A stretch of DNA of 64,000 nt from JAAYJT01 sp037445555 (lineage in GTDB: Bacteria > Bacteroidota > Bacteroidia > Bacteroidales > JAAYJT01). The translations under genes and the position numbers were made by a program. The notes beneath the pieces are model-generated. The model saw only the letters and a list, made by a program, of their open reading frames with translations, was not told the DNA's origin and made no database searches. Every line of letters starts with the position of its first letter. Position 1 is the stretch's first letter. Below, one piece after another: positions 51,252 to 59,804 of this stretch. The DNA lies in NCBI GenBank assembly GCA_037445555.1, contig JBBIKG010000001.1:1-64000 (forward strand), in the 5' to 3' direction.

Positions 51252-53357
51252 TTAGACTTTGATTAAATATCCTTTAATTTTCATAATGACATCTTCGGCA
51301 ATGTTGCGCGGCGCTTCTTCATAGTGCGAGAATTCGAGTGAATAGGTACCCCTTCCCGATGTGAGGGTGCGGAGTGTGGTAATATATCCGAACATATCCG
51401 ATAATGGAACATGCGCCTTGATCACCTGGTCACTGATGCGGGCTTCAATATGTTCGAGGTTGGCCCGGCGTCGGTTCAGATCGCCCGTGATCTCTCCCAC
51501 ATATTGTTCGGGGCAAACGACTTCGAGTTTCATGATGGGTTCAAGCAGGGCGGGACTAGCCTTACGGCCGGCTTCCTTGAAGGCAATGCGTGCGGCGGTT
51601 TCGAATGCCAATGAGTCGCTGTCAACCGTGTGAAAGGAGCCATCGAGCAGGGTCACTTTCATGTTCTCTACCTGGAATCCGGCAAGAACTCCGTTCTGCA
51701 TGGCTGCGGCAAATCCTTTCTGTATGGCAGGAATAAATTCTTTGGGGATATTGCCACCCCTAACCTCGTTTACGAACTGCAGTCCGTGGAATCCGTTTTC
51801 GGCGGGACCAATCTCAAAGTCTATATCTGCAAATTTTCCACGTCCACCGGTCTGTTTTTTATATACCTCGCGATGATGAACCGTGTTCAGGAATGCTTCT
51901 TTATAGGCTACCTGAGGAGCACCCTTGTTAATATCAATGCGGAATTCGCGTTTCAGACGGTCAACGATAATCTCAAGATGAAGTTCACCCATTCCGCTTA
52001 TCAAAGTCTGTCCGGTTTCCTGGTCAACCTTTACGTTAAAGGTTGGGTCTTCCTCAGCGAGTTTATGCAAGGCTATATCGAGCTTGTCGACCTCGTCCTG
52101 CACTTTGGCCTCGATAGCCATATTCAGCACAGGCTCCGGGAACTGGATAGACTCAAGCAGAACAGGGCGCTTTTCGTCACAGAGTGTATCACCTGTACGA
52201 ATATCTTTAAATCCGACAGCAGCTGCAATATCGCCGGCCTCAGCCTGTTCGATAGGGTTCTGCTTGTTGGCGTGCATCTGAAACAGCCTGGAAATACGTT
52301 CCTTTTTTCCTGTGGTGGCATTCAGAACATACGAACCTGATTTCAGTTCGCCGCTGTAAACACGCAAGAATGCGATACGGCCCACATAAGGATCGGTGGT
52401 GATTTTAAATGCTAGTGCGCTGAATGGTTCTGAAATATCGGGATGCCTCAATTCTTCGGCCTCGGTATTCGGGTTGGTGCCTTTAATAGCCTCAATATCG
52501 TAGGGGTTTGGAAGGTAGGCTACAATGGCATCGAGAAGGTGCTGCACGCCTTTATTCTTGAATGAGGCGCCGCAAAGTACCGGAGTGATCCTCATTTCGA
52601 GAGTGGCTTTACGAACCGAAGCCATGATTTCTTCCTGTGTGATGCTGTCTGGGTTGGCTAAAAATTTATCAAGAAGCTCATCGCTTTCTTCGGCAGTCCC
52701 TTCAATCAGGTGTGTGCGATATTCGTTAACCAAATCCACCATGTCTTCGGGAATGGGCACTTCGAAGAACTCGGCTCCGAGTGTTTCGTTGTCCCATACA
52801 AAGGCTTTATTGGCTACAAGGTCCACAATACCTGAAAACATATCTTCGCTGCCGATGGGAAGCTGAAGGGGTATGGGTTTGGCACCAAGCCTATCTTGGA
52901 TCTGCTCGAGTACATGGAAATAATCAGCACCGGGCCTGTCCATCTTGTTCACAAAACTGATCCTGGGAACTTTATATTTGTTGGCTTGTTTCCAAACGGT
53001 TTCGGATTGAGGCTCAACCCCGCCAACGGCACAAAAAATGGCGATGGCCCCATCAAGCACCCGAAGCGAGCGCTCCACTTCGACCGTAAAGTCGACATGT
53101 CCGGGAGTATCGATGATGTTGATCTTATATTTCTGATCCTGATAATTCCAGAAAACGGTGGTGGCTGCAGAGCTGATGGTGATGCCTCGTTCCTGCTCCT
53201 GAATCATGAAGTCCATGGTGGCAGTTCCATCATGGACTTCGCCCATGCGGTAATTAACCCCTGTATAGTACAAAATACGCTCAGTAGTGGTGGTCTTGCC
53301 AGCATCTATATGAGCCATAATGCCGATGTTGCGCGTATATTTCAGCTTATCAGACAT
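51252..53357 (-). CDS. fusA: Elongation factor G
   Basis: A 701-residue translocase GTPase. The G domain shows AHIDAGKTTTTERILYYTGV (P-loop), GITISSAATT (switch I), DTPGHVDF and NKMDRPGADY, followed by domains II-V ending SHYEEAPRNIAEDVIMKIKG. The size and uninterrupted motifs fit the canonical bacterial EF-G and not the EF-G2 or TetM-like paralogues. It sits between rpsG and rpsJ; tuf, which follows fusA in many bacteria, is absent. Confidence 0.98.
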   Translation of the reverse strand: MSDKLKYTRNIGIMAHIDAGKTTTTERILYYTGVNYRMGEVHDGTATMDFMIQEQERGITISSAATTVFWNYQDQKYKINIIDTPGHVDFTVEVERSLRVLDGAIAIFCAVGGVEPQSETVWKQANKYKVPRISFVNKMDRPGADYFHVLEQIQDRLGAKPIPLQLPIGSEDMFSGIVDLVANKAFVWDNETLGAEFFEVPIPEDMVDLVNEYRTHLIEGTAEESDELLDKFLANPDSITQEEIMASVRKATLEMRITPVLCGASFKNKGVQHLLDAIVAYLPNPYDIEAIKGTNPNTEAEELRHPDISEPFSALAFKITTDPYVGRIAFLRVYSGELKSGSYVLNATTGKKERISRLFQMHANKQNPIEQAEAGDIAAAVGFKDIRTGDTLCDEKRPVLLESIQFPEPVLNMAIEAKVQDEVDKLDIALHKLAEEDPTFNVKVDQETGQTLISGMGELHLEIIVDRLKREFRIDINKGAPQVAYKEAFLNTVHHREVYKKQTGGRGKFADIDFEIGPAENGFHGLQFVNEVRGGNIPKEFIPAIQKGFAAAMQNGVLAGFQVENMKVTLLDGSFHTVDSDSLAFETAARIAFKEAGRKASPALLEPIMKLEVVCPEQYVGEITGDLNRRRANLEHIEARISDQVIKAHVPLSDMFGYITTLRTLTSGRGTYSLEFSHYEEAPRNIAEDVIMKIKGYLIKV

Positions 53358-53393
53358 CGTTTTGTACTCTCCGGTTATTCGATTGAGATTTGA

Positions 53394-53861
53394 CTAGAAC
53401 CTGAAATGGCTGAATGCCTTGTTGGCTTCGGCCATACGGTGGGTATCTTCTTTTTTCTTAAAGGCAGCGCCTTCTTCTTTTACGGCGGCCATGATTTCGC
53501 CGGCAAGCTTCTGCCCCATGCTTTTTTCATGACGCTTACGCGAATAACCAATAAGGTTCTTCATACCGATTGACATTTTGCGGCCGGGGCGAATCTCGGA
53601 CGGAATCTGGAATGTAGCACCACCTATACGGCGGCTGCGCACTTCAACTGATGGGGTAACGTTGGCAAGGGCTTTCTTGAACATTTCCAGACCATCTTCC
53701 TTAGTTTTGTCCGATACAATGTCAATGGCTTCATAAAACACCTGATAGGCGAGGTTTTTCTTGCCAACTTCCATCAGGTTGTTTACAAATTTTGTCACCA
53801 ACGGATCATTATACTTTGGATCAGGAAGGATGATTCTTTTCTTTGGTTTAGCTTTTCTCAT
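53394..53861 (-). CDS. rpsG: Small ribosomal subunit protein uS7
   Basis: A 155-residue S7 that nucleates the 30S head. It starts MRKAKPKKRIILPDPKYNDP and contains KALANVTPSVEVRSRRIGGA and FQIPSEIRPGRKMSIGMKNL with HRMAEANKAFSHFRF at the end. In E. coli it is the translational repressor of the str operon. It is 41 bp after rpsL. Confidence 0.97.
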   Translation of the reverse strand: MRKAKPKKRIILPDPKYNDPLVTKFVNNLMEVGKKNLAYQVFYEAIDIVSDKTKEDGLEMFKKALANVTPSVEVRSRRIGGATFQIPSEIRPGRKMSIGMKNLIGYSRKRHEKSMGQKLAGEIMAAVKEEGAAFKKKEDTHRMAEANKAFSHFRF

Positions 53862-53902
53862 TGTGAAATAGTCTTAAACTGGAGGCGAAAATATTTTCAG
53901 TG

Positions 53903-54295
53903 TTATTTCTTTGCAGCTGCTTTAGCTTTGGGACGCTTAGCGCCGTATTTTGATCTTCTCTGTCTGCGGCCGTCAACACCTGCGGTGTCAAGTGCTCCGC
54001 GGATTATATGGTACCTTACTCCCGGAAGGTCTTTCACCCTGCCACCCCTGATCATGACGATCGAGTGTTCCTGCAGGTTATGGCCTTCACCCGGTATGTA
54101 TGCATTCACTTCCTTCGTGTTGGTCAGCCTGACCCTGGCAACCTTACGCATGGCCGAATTGGGCTTTTTGGGAGTTGTGGTATACACCCTCACACATACA
54201 CCACGGCGTTGCGGACATGAATCGAGAGCAGGCGATTTGCTTTTTTCGATGATTTCTTTGCGTCCTTTTCTTACCAATTGCTGAATTGTCGGCAT
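53903..54295 (-). CDS. rpsL: Small ribosomal subunit protein uS12
   Basis: A 130-residue S12 of the decoding centre and the first gene of the superoperon. It starts MPTIQQLVRKGRKEIIEKSK. The streptomycin-relevant lysines are unchanged: TTTPKKPNSAMRKVARVRLT (Lys43 equivalent) and GGRVKDLPGVRYHIIRGALD (Lys88 equivalent). A clear promoter lies 40-70 bp upstream, and a structured RNA candidate with its own promoter lies further upstream. Confidence 0.98.
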   Translation of the reverse strand: MPTIQQLVRKGRKEIIEKSKSPALDSCPQRRGVCVRVYTTTPKKPNSAMRKVARVRLTNTKEVNAYIPGEGHNLQEHSIVMIRGGRVKDLPGVRYHIIRGALDTAGVDGRRQRRSKYGAKRPKAKAAAKK

Positions 54296-54335
54296 ATTGT
54301 CTTGATTAAATTATGTTGCTCCGTTTTTGGGGGTG

Positions 54336-54367
54336 CAAAAATACAAATTATTTTTTAAATATATCAA
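54336..54367 (-). promoter_or_regulatory. Proximal promoter of the ribosomal superoperon
   Basis: On the minus strand TTG (54365-54367) is followed after 21 bp by TATTTTTG (54336-54343), a perfect -7 element. The AT-rich spacer and the roughly 35-nt leader to the rpsL ATG support its use. Confidence 0.8.
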
Positions 54368-54379
54368 TTCTGCTTCAAC

Positions 54380-54607
54380 AACTTAACCGGTTGAAACCCC
54401 ATCGGATGAACAGAAAAGGAAATGAGAATACGCAGAACTCAGACATTCCTTGGTAACTTTTCCCGACTGCTACGATGGGGCGTTATCGTTTTTCGCAGTT
54501 ACCAGTGAAACCTATAATTGTCTGAATTTCTCAGGTTTCCTTTGCCCTTCAGGCTATGAAGCTCTTTTATAAGGTTTTTCAACCTTTTTACCGGCCCCTG
54601 TTTTGCG
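54380..54607 (-). ncRNA. Candidate structured RNA, 6S-like or superoperon leader
   Basis: Written 5' to 3' on the minus strand, nested stems give a rod: GGTTGAAA/TTTCAACC (54577-54584 with 54389-54396), AAAGGAAA/TTTCCTTT (54536-54543 with 54415-54422), AATTCAGACA/TGTCTGAGTT (54519-54528 with 54436-54445), TGGTAA/TTACCA (54499-54504 with 54451-54456), CTGC/GCAG, and ACGAT/ATCGT closing an 8-nt apical loop. Internal loops of 14 and 5 nt lie between the third and fourth stems. Competing pairings exist: AAGGTT-GAAA-AACCTT near the 5' end, and CCCCATCG of the apex with CGATGGGG (54473-54480 with 54397-54404). Size, rod shape and an own promoter recall 6S RNAs, including the Bacteroidales-1 type, but I see no terminator before rpsL, so a 5' leader is equally possible. 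Ends are approximate. Confidence 0.45.
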
Positions 54608-54611
54608 GGTG

Positions 54612-54642
54612 CAAAGGTAGAAAATTTATAATCGCCGCCAAA
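54612..54642 (-). promoter_or_regulatory. Distal promoter driving the structured RNA
   Basis: On the minus strand TTTG (54639-54642), 19 bp, then TACCTTTG (54612-54619). Both elements and the spacing match the phylum consensus exactly. There is no reading frame behind it for over 300 bp, so it must make either a non-coding RNA or a long leader for rpsL. Confidence 0.8.
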
Positions 54643-54681
54643 TTTTAAAGCAAAAATTTTTCAGACTGATTTTCAACGGCT

Positions 54682-57312
54682 TCAACGAATGATATGGATA
54701 CTTCCCTGAATGGTGCGCTTACGCGAACCTTCGTCACCAGCTTCGGTTATCTGGCAGCTGTAGAAATATACCCCGTCAGGGCTGTCTTTATTGGTGTCTA
54801 TGCTTTTTCCGTTCCATTTTATTTCGGGGTCGCGTGTTCTAAAAACCAGTCTGCCCCAACGGTTAAATATTTTCAGGTCAATACTTTCAACACCGCTATA
54901 TGGATAAGGGACCAGCAAATCATTATACCCGTCGCCGTTTGGCGTAAATATATTGGGTAGCGAATATTGCGGGCAAGCTCCCGGTTGGATACAGATCTCA
55001 TTCGAGAAAACACTCATGTTACTATTAATATCGAAAGCTGTCACAGCATAACAGCCGTCAATAACACCCTGCGTTCGGTGAATAAAAGCAGTATCGATGG
55101 CTCGCATTGTGGAATCAAGAAGAATAAAATCGCGTGCAGATCCGGTTCTATACCATATATAGTATTTATGTGTGTCTGAAGTGTTGGGGCAAAAGTGGTT
55201 GGTATTTGTCCAGCTAAGCTTGTTTACGTACAGATTGCAATCCGTTTCAACGATCAGCAGCGGTGCACACGGGGGGGCAACATCCGCCGGAACCGCACAG
55301 CGCTCCTGCGAAGAGTTTAATAATGGTTTTACGATCCCGGGCACGGTATAACTCCCTATGCTGAGCACCTTATAGCAATACGTCAACCCGTTTCTTACAC
55401 CCCTGTCTGCAAAGGTAGTACCGGTTGTTTGCCCAATGGAGTCAAAAGTGGACGATCCTGAATTCTGCCTGTAAATGATGTAGCGACTGTTGTTCCAGGG
55501 CACATTCAAATTCCATGATAAGTTAAGCACATTATCATTGGGCGAAATTTGTAAAAACACCGAGGAAGCGGGCTGGCTGCTACCCACGAATACCCGGGCA
55601 CCTGAAACCAGACTGATCATGTCGATCAAGTAAGAATATCTGGTGTTGGCCGTGTTAAGGCCGGAATTGTAATAGACGGTGTCATTGATGGATGACGTCG
55701 AATCAACAACCACATAATTTGATTGTGGCAATGCTGCCCTACGGATAATGTACCGGAATAGGGCCGGTGATTGCGATGAAGGGATATTGGTGGGCTTCGA
55801 CCAAGCAAGGTAAATCTGACCGTTGTTTGAAGTGCTGAGTATACTCACATGGGTAATGGACGGCAGATGCCGGGGCAATTCAGCACAGGCCTGGTTTGAG
55901 GCGTAACTTTCTGATCCGTCAGGATAGGTGGCTACAACAAGATAACAATATAACGTAGATTGCACCAGGGAGACGGTGCCGCCTGTATCTGTATATGTGG
56001 TATCGTTAATGGAATGGGTTTGCCTGATTAGCTGAAATCCGGCCGATGATGGCACCCCCGTAATGCATTCGCCCGGGACATATGAGGAGGAATTTATCCT
56101 TCGGTACAGTTTATATCCTGTTACATTAGGACATGCGCTCTTTTGCCAGGTGAGTTGCATATGGCCGCCGGAAGGTGTCGCAGTCAGGTTTTTTGGCGGA
56201 GGACCAATAACGTATATGTTCATTGATTTAACATCGACCAATTGAACAGGCACACCGTTGTCCTGAGCTTTGAAATAGACCACGTAGGGTATTTTACGTA
56301 TCTGGGAGCAGGCAGGTGTCCAAATGAATCTGGATGAAACACGGCCGATGGAATCAACAGGCTGCTGAAACAGTGCGGCATTGGCCGAAAGCAGGAGCGG
56401 TTCACCGGCGGCGGTCAGCGTTATCCGGTGGTTATCAGCGTCGGTGGCAACTACGTTAAACTGAAGCTGCTCGCCTGCCACCAGGCAAAGCTGGGAGGGT
56501 ACGTTCAGGACCGGTGCATTGGGATTTGCCTCGCATACACCCACAATCACCTGCAGATCGCGCACTACCGAACCGATCTTCACCCCCCTGCGCCATTCTT
56601 CGATCAGGATGGCGAGATTATACTCGCCCTGCATGGTGGGCTGATCCCATATAAGATCGCCGGTTACCGCGTTAATAGCGATGGATCTCGATGCGGCCGG
56701 AAGCACATATCCCGGAATAGGAGCTCCGCTCAACCCTCTGCAGGCGACGAGTCTGAATGAAAGGCTGTCGCCATCAGGATCGAAAGCTCCGGTATTGTGA
56801 ATGAAGGTCTTGCGCACACATGCCATGTCAACCGGGGACAAAAGTAACTGTACGGAATTGTTGACGCCCAAAAAAGGGCTGATAACCAGCACCGTTTCGA
56901 TATAGAAGGGAACATCCACTGAATTCGGAATGTTGATGACCCCGGCATTGCGGTTGGGGTCTTCAAGAGAAATAGTGTAAGCAGAAGGCGCAGGAAAGGT
57001 ATGGGTACCCAGGTAAATATTTTTACGTATATTGGGGCCTATGATCTCGCCCACGTGATCGACCCAGATGCCTGCCGGATTGAACCCGGTAGGTCCATTC
57101 ACCCTCGACAGAATATCGGTTGAGCCATCGCCCCACTTAATTTCGAGGCTGGGGCGATCTGCAGGACTGGGAGCATAAGTATAAGTGGTAATGGTAAACT
57201 CATAGGTCAGCCCGCTTAGGTGCCTGTATGTGATCTCGCCGGCACGCTCGTGGGTGGCCATCAGACTCATAGCCGACAGAACAAACAACAATATGGGGAT
57301 CAATTTTTTCAT
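54682..57312 (-). CDS. Large secreted protein with T9SS type B (gliding-motility type) C-terminal domain
   Basis: An 876-residue exported protein. The signal peptide MKKLIPILLFVLSAMSLMA is followed by THERAGEITYRHLSGLTYEF, the N-terminal domain seen in many Bacteroidota surface proteins. Two or three fibronectin type III-like modules follow (for example PPKNLTATPSGGHMQLTWQK near residue 375, then further Trp-Ser/Thr repeats). The end, PNIFTPNGDGYNDLLVPY and LKIFNRWGRLVFRT, is the CHU_C/gliding-motility-associated type B sorting domain, so export is by T9SS. A role in adhesion or the cell surface is likely; the exact function is unknown. It stands alone, divergent from the RelA/SpoT gene. Confidence 0.85.
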   Translation of the reverse strand: MKKLIPILLFVLSAMSLMATHERAGEITYRHLSGLTYEFTITTYTYAPSPADRPSLEIKWGDGSTDILSRVNGPTGFNPAGIWVDHVGEIIGPNIRKNIYLGTHTFPAPSAYTISLEDPNRNAGVINIPNSVDVPFYIETVLVISPFLGVNNSVQLLLSPVDMACVRKTFIHNTGAFDPDGDSLSFRLVACRGLSGAPIPGYVLPAASRSIAINAVTGDLIWDQPTMQGEYNLAILIEEWRRGVKIGSVVRDLQVIVGVCEANPNAPVLNVPSQLCLVAGEQLQFNVVATDADNHRITLTAAGEPLLLSANAALFQQPVDSIGRVSSRFIWTPACSQIRKIPYVVYFKAQDNGVPVQLVDVKSMNIYVIGPPPKNLTATPSGGHMQLTWQKSACPNVTGYKLYRRINSSSYVPGECITGVPSSAGFQLIRQTHSINDTTYTDTGGTVSLVQSTLYCYLVVATYPDGSESYASNQACAELPRHLPSITHVSILSTSNNGQIYLAWSKPTNIPSSQSPALFRYIIRRAALPQSNYVVVDSTSSINDTVYYNSGLNTANTRYSYLIDMISLVSGARVFVGSSQPASSVFLQISPNDNVLNLSWNLNVPWNNSRYIIYRQNSGSSTFDSIGQTTGTTFADRGVRNGLTYCYKVLSIGSYTVPGIVKPLLNSSQERCAVPADVAPPCAPLLIVETDCNLYVNKLSWTNTNHFCPNTSDTHKYYIWYRTGSARDFILLDSTMRAIDTAFIHRTQGVIDGCYAVTAFDINSNMSVFSNEICIQPGACPQYSLPNIFTPNGDGYNDLLVPYPYSGVESIDLKIFNRWGRLVFRTRDPEIKWNGKSIDTNKDSPDGVYFYSCQITEAGDEGSRKRTIQGSIHIIR

Positions 57313-57328
57313 GTCCTTTCCCGCGAAT

Positions 57329-57336
57329 CAAAATTA
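57329..57336 (-). promoter_or_regulatory. -7 element upstream of the type B surface protein
   Basis: A perfect minus-strand TAATTTTG. The leader to the ATG would be only about 11 nt and no -33 TTTG is seen, so the support is moderate. Confidence 0.4.
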
Positions 57337-57410
57337 GGCATTTTCATCACTGCTCAGTGTTTCAGGGGCGAGGAATGTTTGATCCACATCAGACAAAAAC
57401 GGATAATATG

Positions 57411-57418
57411 TAACTTTG
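57411..57418 (+). promoter_or_regulatory. -7 element of the relA/spoT promoter
   Basis: A perfect TAACTTTG about 40 bp before the ATG. A TTTG at 57378-57381 is 29 bp upstream, longer than the usual spacing. Confidence 0.5.
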
Positions 57419-57456
57419 TAGATTGTCGAAACTGAAAAACTGAGCGGGCAAGCACT

Positions 57457-59715
57457 ATGTATATCGTTGATCCGGATAAAGAAAAACTTGAGATTGCAAA
57501 GCGCTACCGGCAAGTGCTGCATGCCTTACCTGCCAGTACCACCCTCAAGGAAAAGCGTGAAATCAGAAAGGCGTTCAACCTGGCTCTGGATGCGCATAAG
57601 GACGCCCGCCGTAAAACAGGCGAACCATACGTATACCATCCTATTGAAGTGGCCAGAATAGTTGCCGGCGAAATTGGGCTGGGCGCACAGTCCGTCGTAT
57701 GTGCTTTGTTGCACGATGTGGTGGAAGACACAGAGTATTCGCTTGAATATATCGAGAAGCATTTTGGCGCCAAAACGGCCTCGATCATTGACGGACTGAC
57801 CAAGATTGAAGACATACCTGAAGTAGAGATTCCTTCATTGCAGGCTGAGAATTTTCGTAAAGTAATCATTTCGCTTTCGGACGATGTTCGAGTCATCCTG
57901 ATAAAAATGGCCGACCGGCTACATAACATGCGGACCCTTGACAGTATGCCATCGGATAAGCAAATCAAGATTGCTTCAGAGACTTCATTCCTTTATGCTC
58001 CGCTTGCTTTACGACTTGGTCTGTATGCCATAAAGAGCGAGCTCGAGGATTTGTCGATGAAATATACCGAGCCGGAAGTGTATCGTACTATTTCACAAAA
58101 ATTACGGGAATCGAAAACCGGGCGTCAGAAATTTATTGAAGAATTCAGCCTGCCGATTAAGGAATCAATTGAAAAACAAAGTTTAAAATACTTCATCGAA
58201 GGCCGCGAAAAATCCGTTTCGAGCATTTGGTCAAAAATGAAGCAAAAGGAAATTCCCTTCGAAGAGGTTTTTGATGTTTTTGCAATAAGGATTATCCTTG
58301 ACTCAAAGCCTGAAAATGAAAAGGTTGATTGCTGGAAGGTATACAGCATCGTAACAGACCACTACCGTCCTCAACAATCCCGCCTGCGCGACTGGATTTC
58401 GACACCGAAGGCAAATGGCTACGAATCGCTGCACACCACAGTGATGAGTCGCACAGGTCAATGGGTCGAAGTGCAGATCAGGACCACCCGGATGAACGAA
58501 ATCGCTGAACGCGGCTATGCCGCCCACTGGAAATACAAGGAACAGGGCAATGGCTCAGATATAAATCTAACAGCACTTGACCGCTACCTAATGCGCGTCA
58601 GGGATTTGCTCCGATCGCCTGATTCAAACGCACTGGCTTTTCTGGATGACTTCAAACTCAATCTTTTCTCTGACGAGATATTTGTTTTCACTCCCAAAGG
58701 TGAGCTTCGAACTTTGCCTGTAAAAGCAACCACCCTGGATTTTGCCTATGCAATACACAGTGAGCTGGGCAACACTTGCATTGCTGCAAAAGTGAATCAC
58801 AAGCTGGCTCCGCTTAACTACCAGCTCAGAAGTGGCGACCAAATTGAAATCATTACCTCAAAAAAACAGCGGCCCAAAGAAGAATGGCTTAACTGGGTGG
58901 TGACCGCCCGCGCCAGACTTCAGATTCGTAATGCCATTAAAGAAGAGCGCAGGGCATACCGAACGGAAGGACGCGAAAAGCTTCTTGCGTTTTTCAAATT
59001 GGCAGGGGTAGAGTTCTCGAGGAATAATCGCGCCCGTTTTATGCAGTTTAAGGGAATAAACAGCCCTACCGACCTGTATTACTATGTTGCTAAGGGTTTT
59101 ATAACCGGAAAGGATGTGAAAGCCTGCTGCCAGGATCATTCAAAAAGTGGATGGTTTGATTTTATTACCAGACCTTTCACTAAGTCGCGAGCCGATGAAA
59201 CCCAGTCTCTCGCTGCTCAGCTGTCGAAAAAAGTTCAGAGCACACCCGAGAAATACCTTATTAGTGATGATATCTCGATGGTTAAGTACGTTTACTCGCC
59301 TTGCTGCTCTCCGATCCCCGGAGATGATGTTGTTGGTTTTCTTCAAAGCGACCAATCGATACTGATCCATCGCACCAACTGCCCCGATGCCATCCAGTTA
59401 AGTTCGAAATACGGAAACCGTATTGTAAAAAGTAAATGGAAATCGACCGGGCTTATCACAGTGCTGACCGGAGTAAAAATCTCAGGCACCGACAGACCAG
59501 GCTTGTTGCTGGAGATCATGAAAGTTATCTCGGAAAAAAACCAGATCAACATTAAATCGATTGTGCTTGACAGTTCAGGACAGTTCTGGCAAGCCAGTAT
59601 CATGCTTTATGTGCACGATACCACCGGACTTAAGCAGCTGATGGATGACCTACGAAAAATCAGGGATGTGCGGATGGTCACTCGGGTCGACCGAATCAGC
59701 GATGGTGGAAAATGA
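57457..59715 (+). CDS. spoT: Bifunctional (p)ppGpp synthetase/hydrolase, RelA/SpoT family
   Basis: A 752-residue stringent-response enzyme. The HD hydrolase domain is intact (His61 in YVYHPIEVA, LLHDVVEDTEY with His86-Asp87 and Glu90-Asp91, KMADRLHNMRTL), so the protein should degrade (p)ppGpp. The synthetase domain (about 230-370) has GREKSVSSIWSKMK, WISTPKANGYESLHTTVM and VEVQIRTTRMNEIAERGYAA. A TGS domain (FVFTPKGELRTLPVKATTLD) and a C-terminal ACT domain (VLTGVKISGTDRPGLLLEIM) follow, with a Cys-Cys in SPCCSPIPGDD between them. The domain order is canonical Rel. It is followed by the fur gene after 89 bp. Confidence 0.96.
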   Translation: MYIVDPDKEKLEIAKRYRQVLHALPASTTLKEKREIRKAFNLALDAHKDARRKTGEPYVYHPIEVARIVAGEIGLGAQSVVCALLHDVVEDTEYSLEYIEKHFGAKTASIIDGLTKIEDIPEVEIPSLQAENFRKVIISLSDDVRVILIKMADRLHNMRTLDSMPSDKQIKIASETSFLYAPLALRLGLYAIKSELEDLSMKYTEPEVYRTISQKLRESKTGRQKFIEEFSLPIKESIEKQSLKYFIEGREKSVSSIWSKMKQKEIPFEEVFDVFAIRIILDSKPENEKVDCWKVYSIVTDHYRPQQSRLRDWISTPKANGYESLHTTVMSRTGQWVEVQIRTTRMNEIAERGYAAHWKYKEQGNGSDINLTALDRYLMRVRDLLRSPDSNALAFLDDFKLNLFSDEIFVFTPKGELRTLPVKATTLDFAYAIHSELGNTCIAAKVNHKLAPLNYQLRSGDQIEIITSKKQRPKEEWLNWVVTARARLQIRNAIKEERRAYRTEGREKLLAFFKLAGVEFSRNNRARFMQFKGINSPTDLYYYVAKGFITGKDVKACCQDHSKSGWFDFITRPFTKSRADETQSLAAQLSKKVQSTPEKYLISDDISMVKYVYSPCCSPIPGDDVVGFLQSDQSILIHRTNCPDAIQLSSKYGNRIVKSKWKSTGLITVLTGVKISGTDRPGLLLEIMKVISEKNQINIKSIVLDSSGQFWQASIMLYVHDTTGLKQLMDDLRKIRDVRMVTRVDRISDGGK

Positions 59716-59743
59716 TTTTCTTCTTCGGGACATGATCAAATTT

Positions 59744-59770
59744 TATTTTTATTTGTTCTAAATAAAAATA
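59744..59770. promoter_or_regulatory. Candidate Fur/PerR-type operator: perfect 11-bp inverted repeat
   Basis: TATTTTTATTT (59744-59754) and AAATAAAAATA (59760-59770) are exact reverse complements around a 5-nt centre GTTCT. The repeat sits 34 bp before the ATG of a Fur-family regulator and abuts a -7-like TATCTTTA (59772-59779), with a TTTG inside the left arm. It is a likely autoregulatory site. It could also serve as a weak AT-only terminator for the upstream gene, whose stop is 29 bp away. Confidence 0.55.
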
Positions 59771-59804
59771 TTATCTTTACCTCAGTATTGCAAAGGTTCA
59801 CATT

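Larger units (their letters stand above)
54296..54681. other. 386-bp gene-free region upstream of the ribosomal superoperon
   Basis: No coding frame on either strand. On the minus strand it contains, in order, a promoter with near-ideal elements, a candidate structured RNA of about 200-225 nt, and the proximal rpsL promoter. Each is annotated separately. Confidence 0.8.

Noticed and set aside
53903..54295. Streptomycin-resistant form of S12
   Set aside because: The lysines at the two known resistance positions are unchanged.
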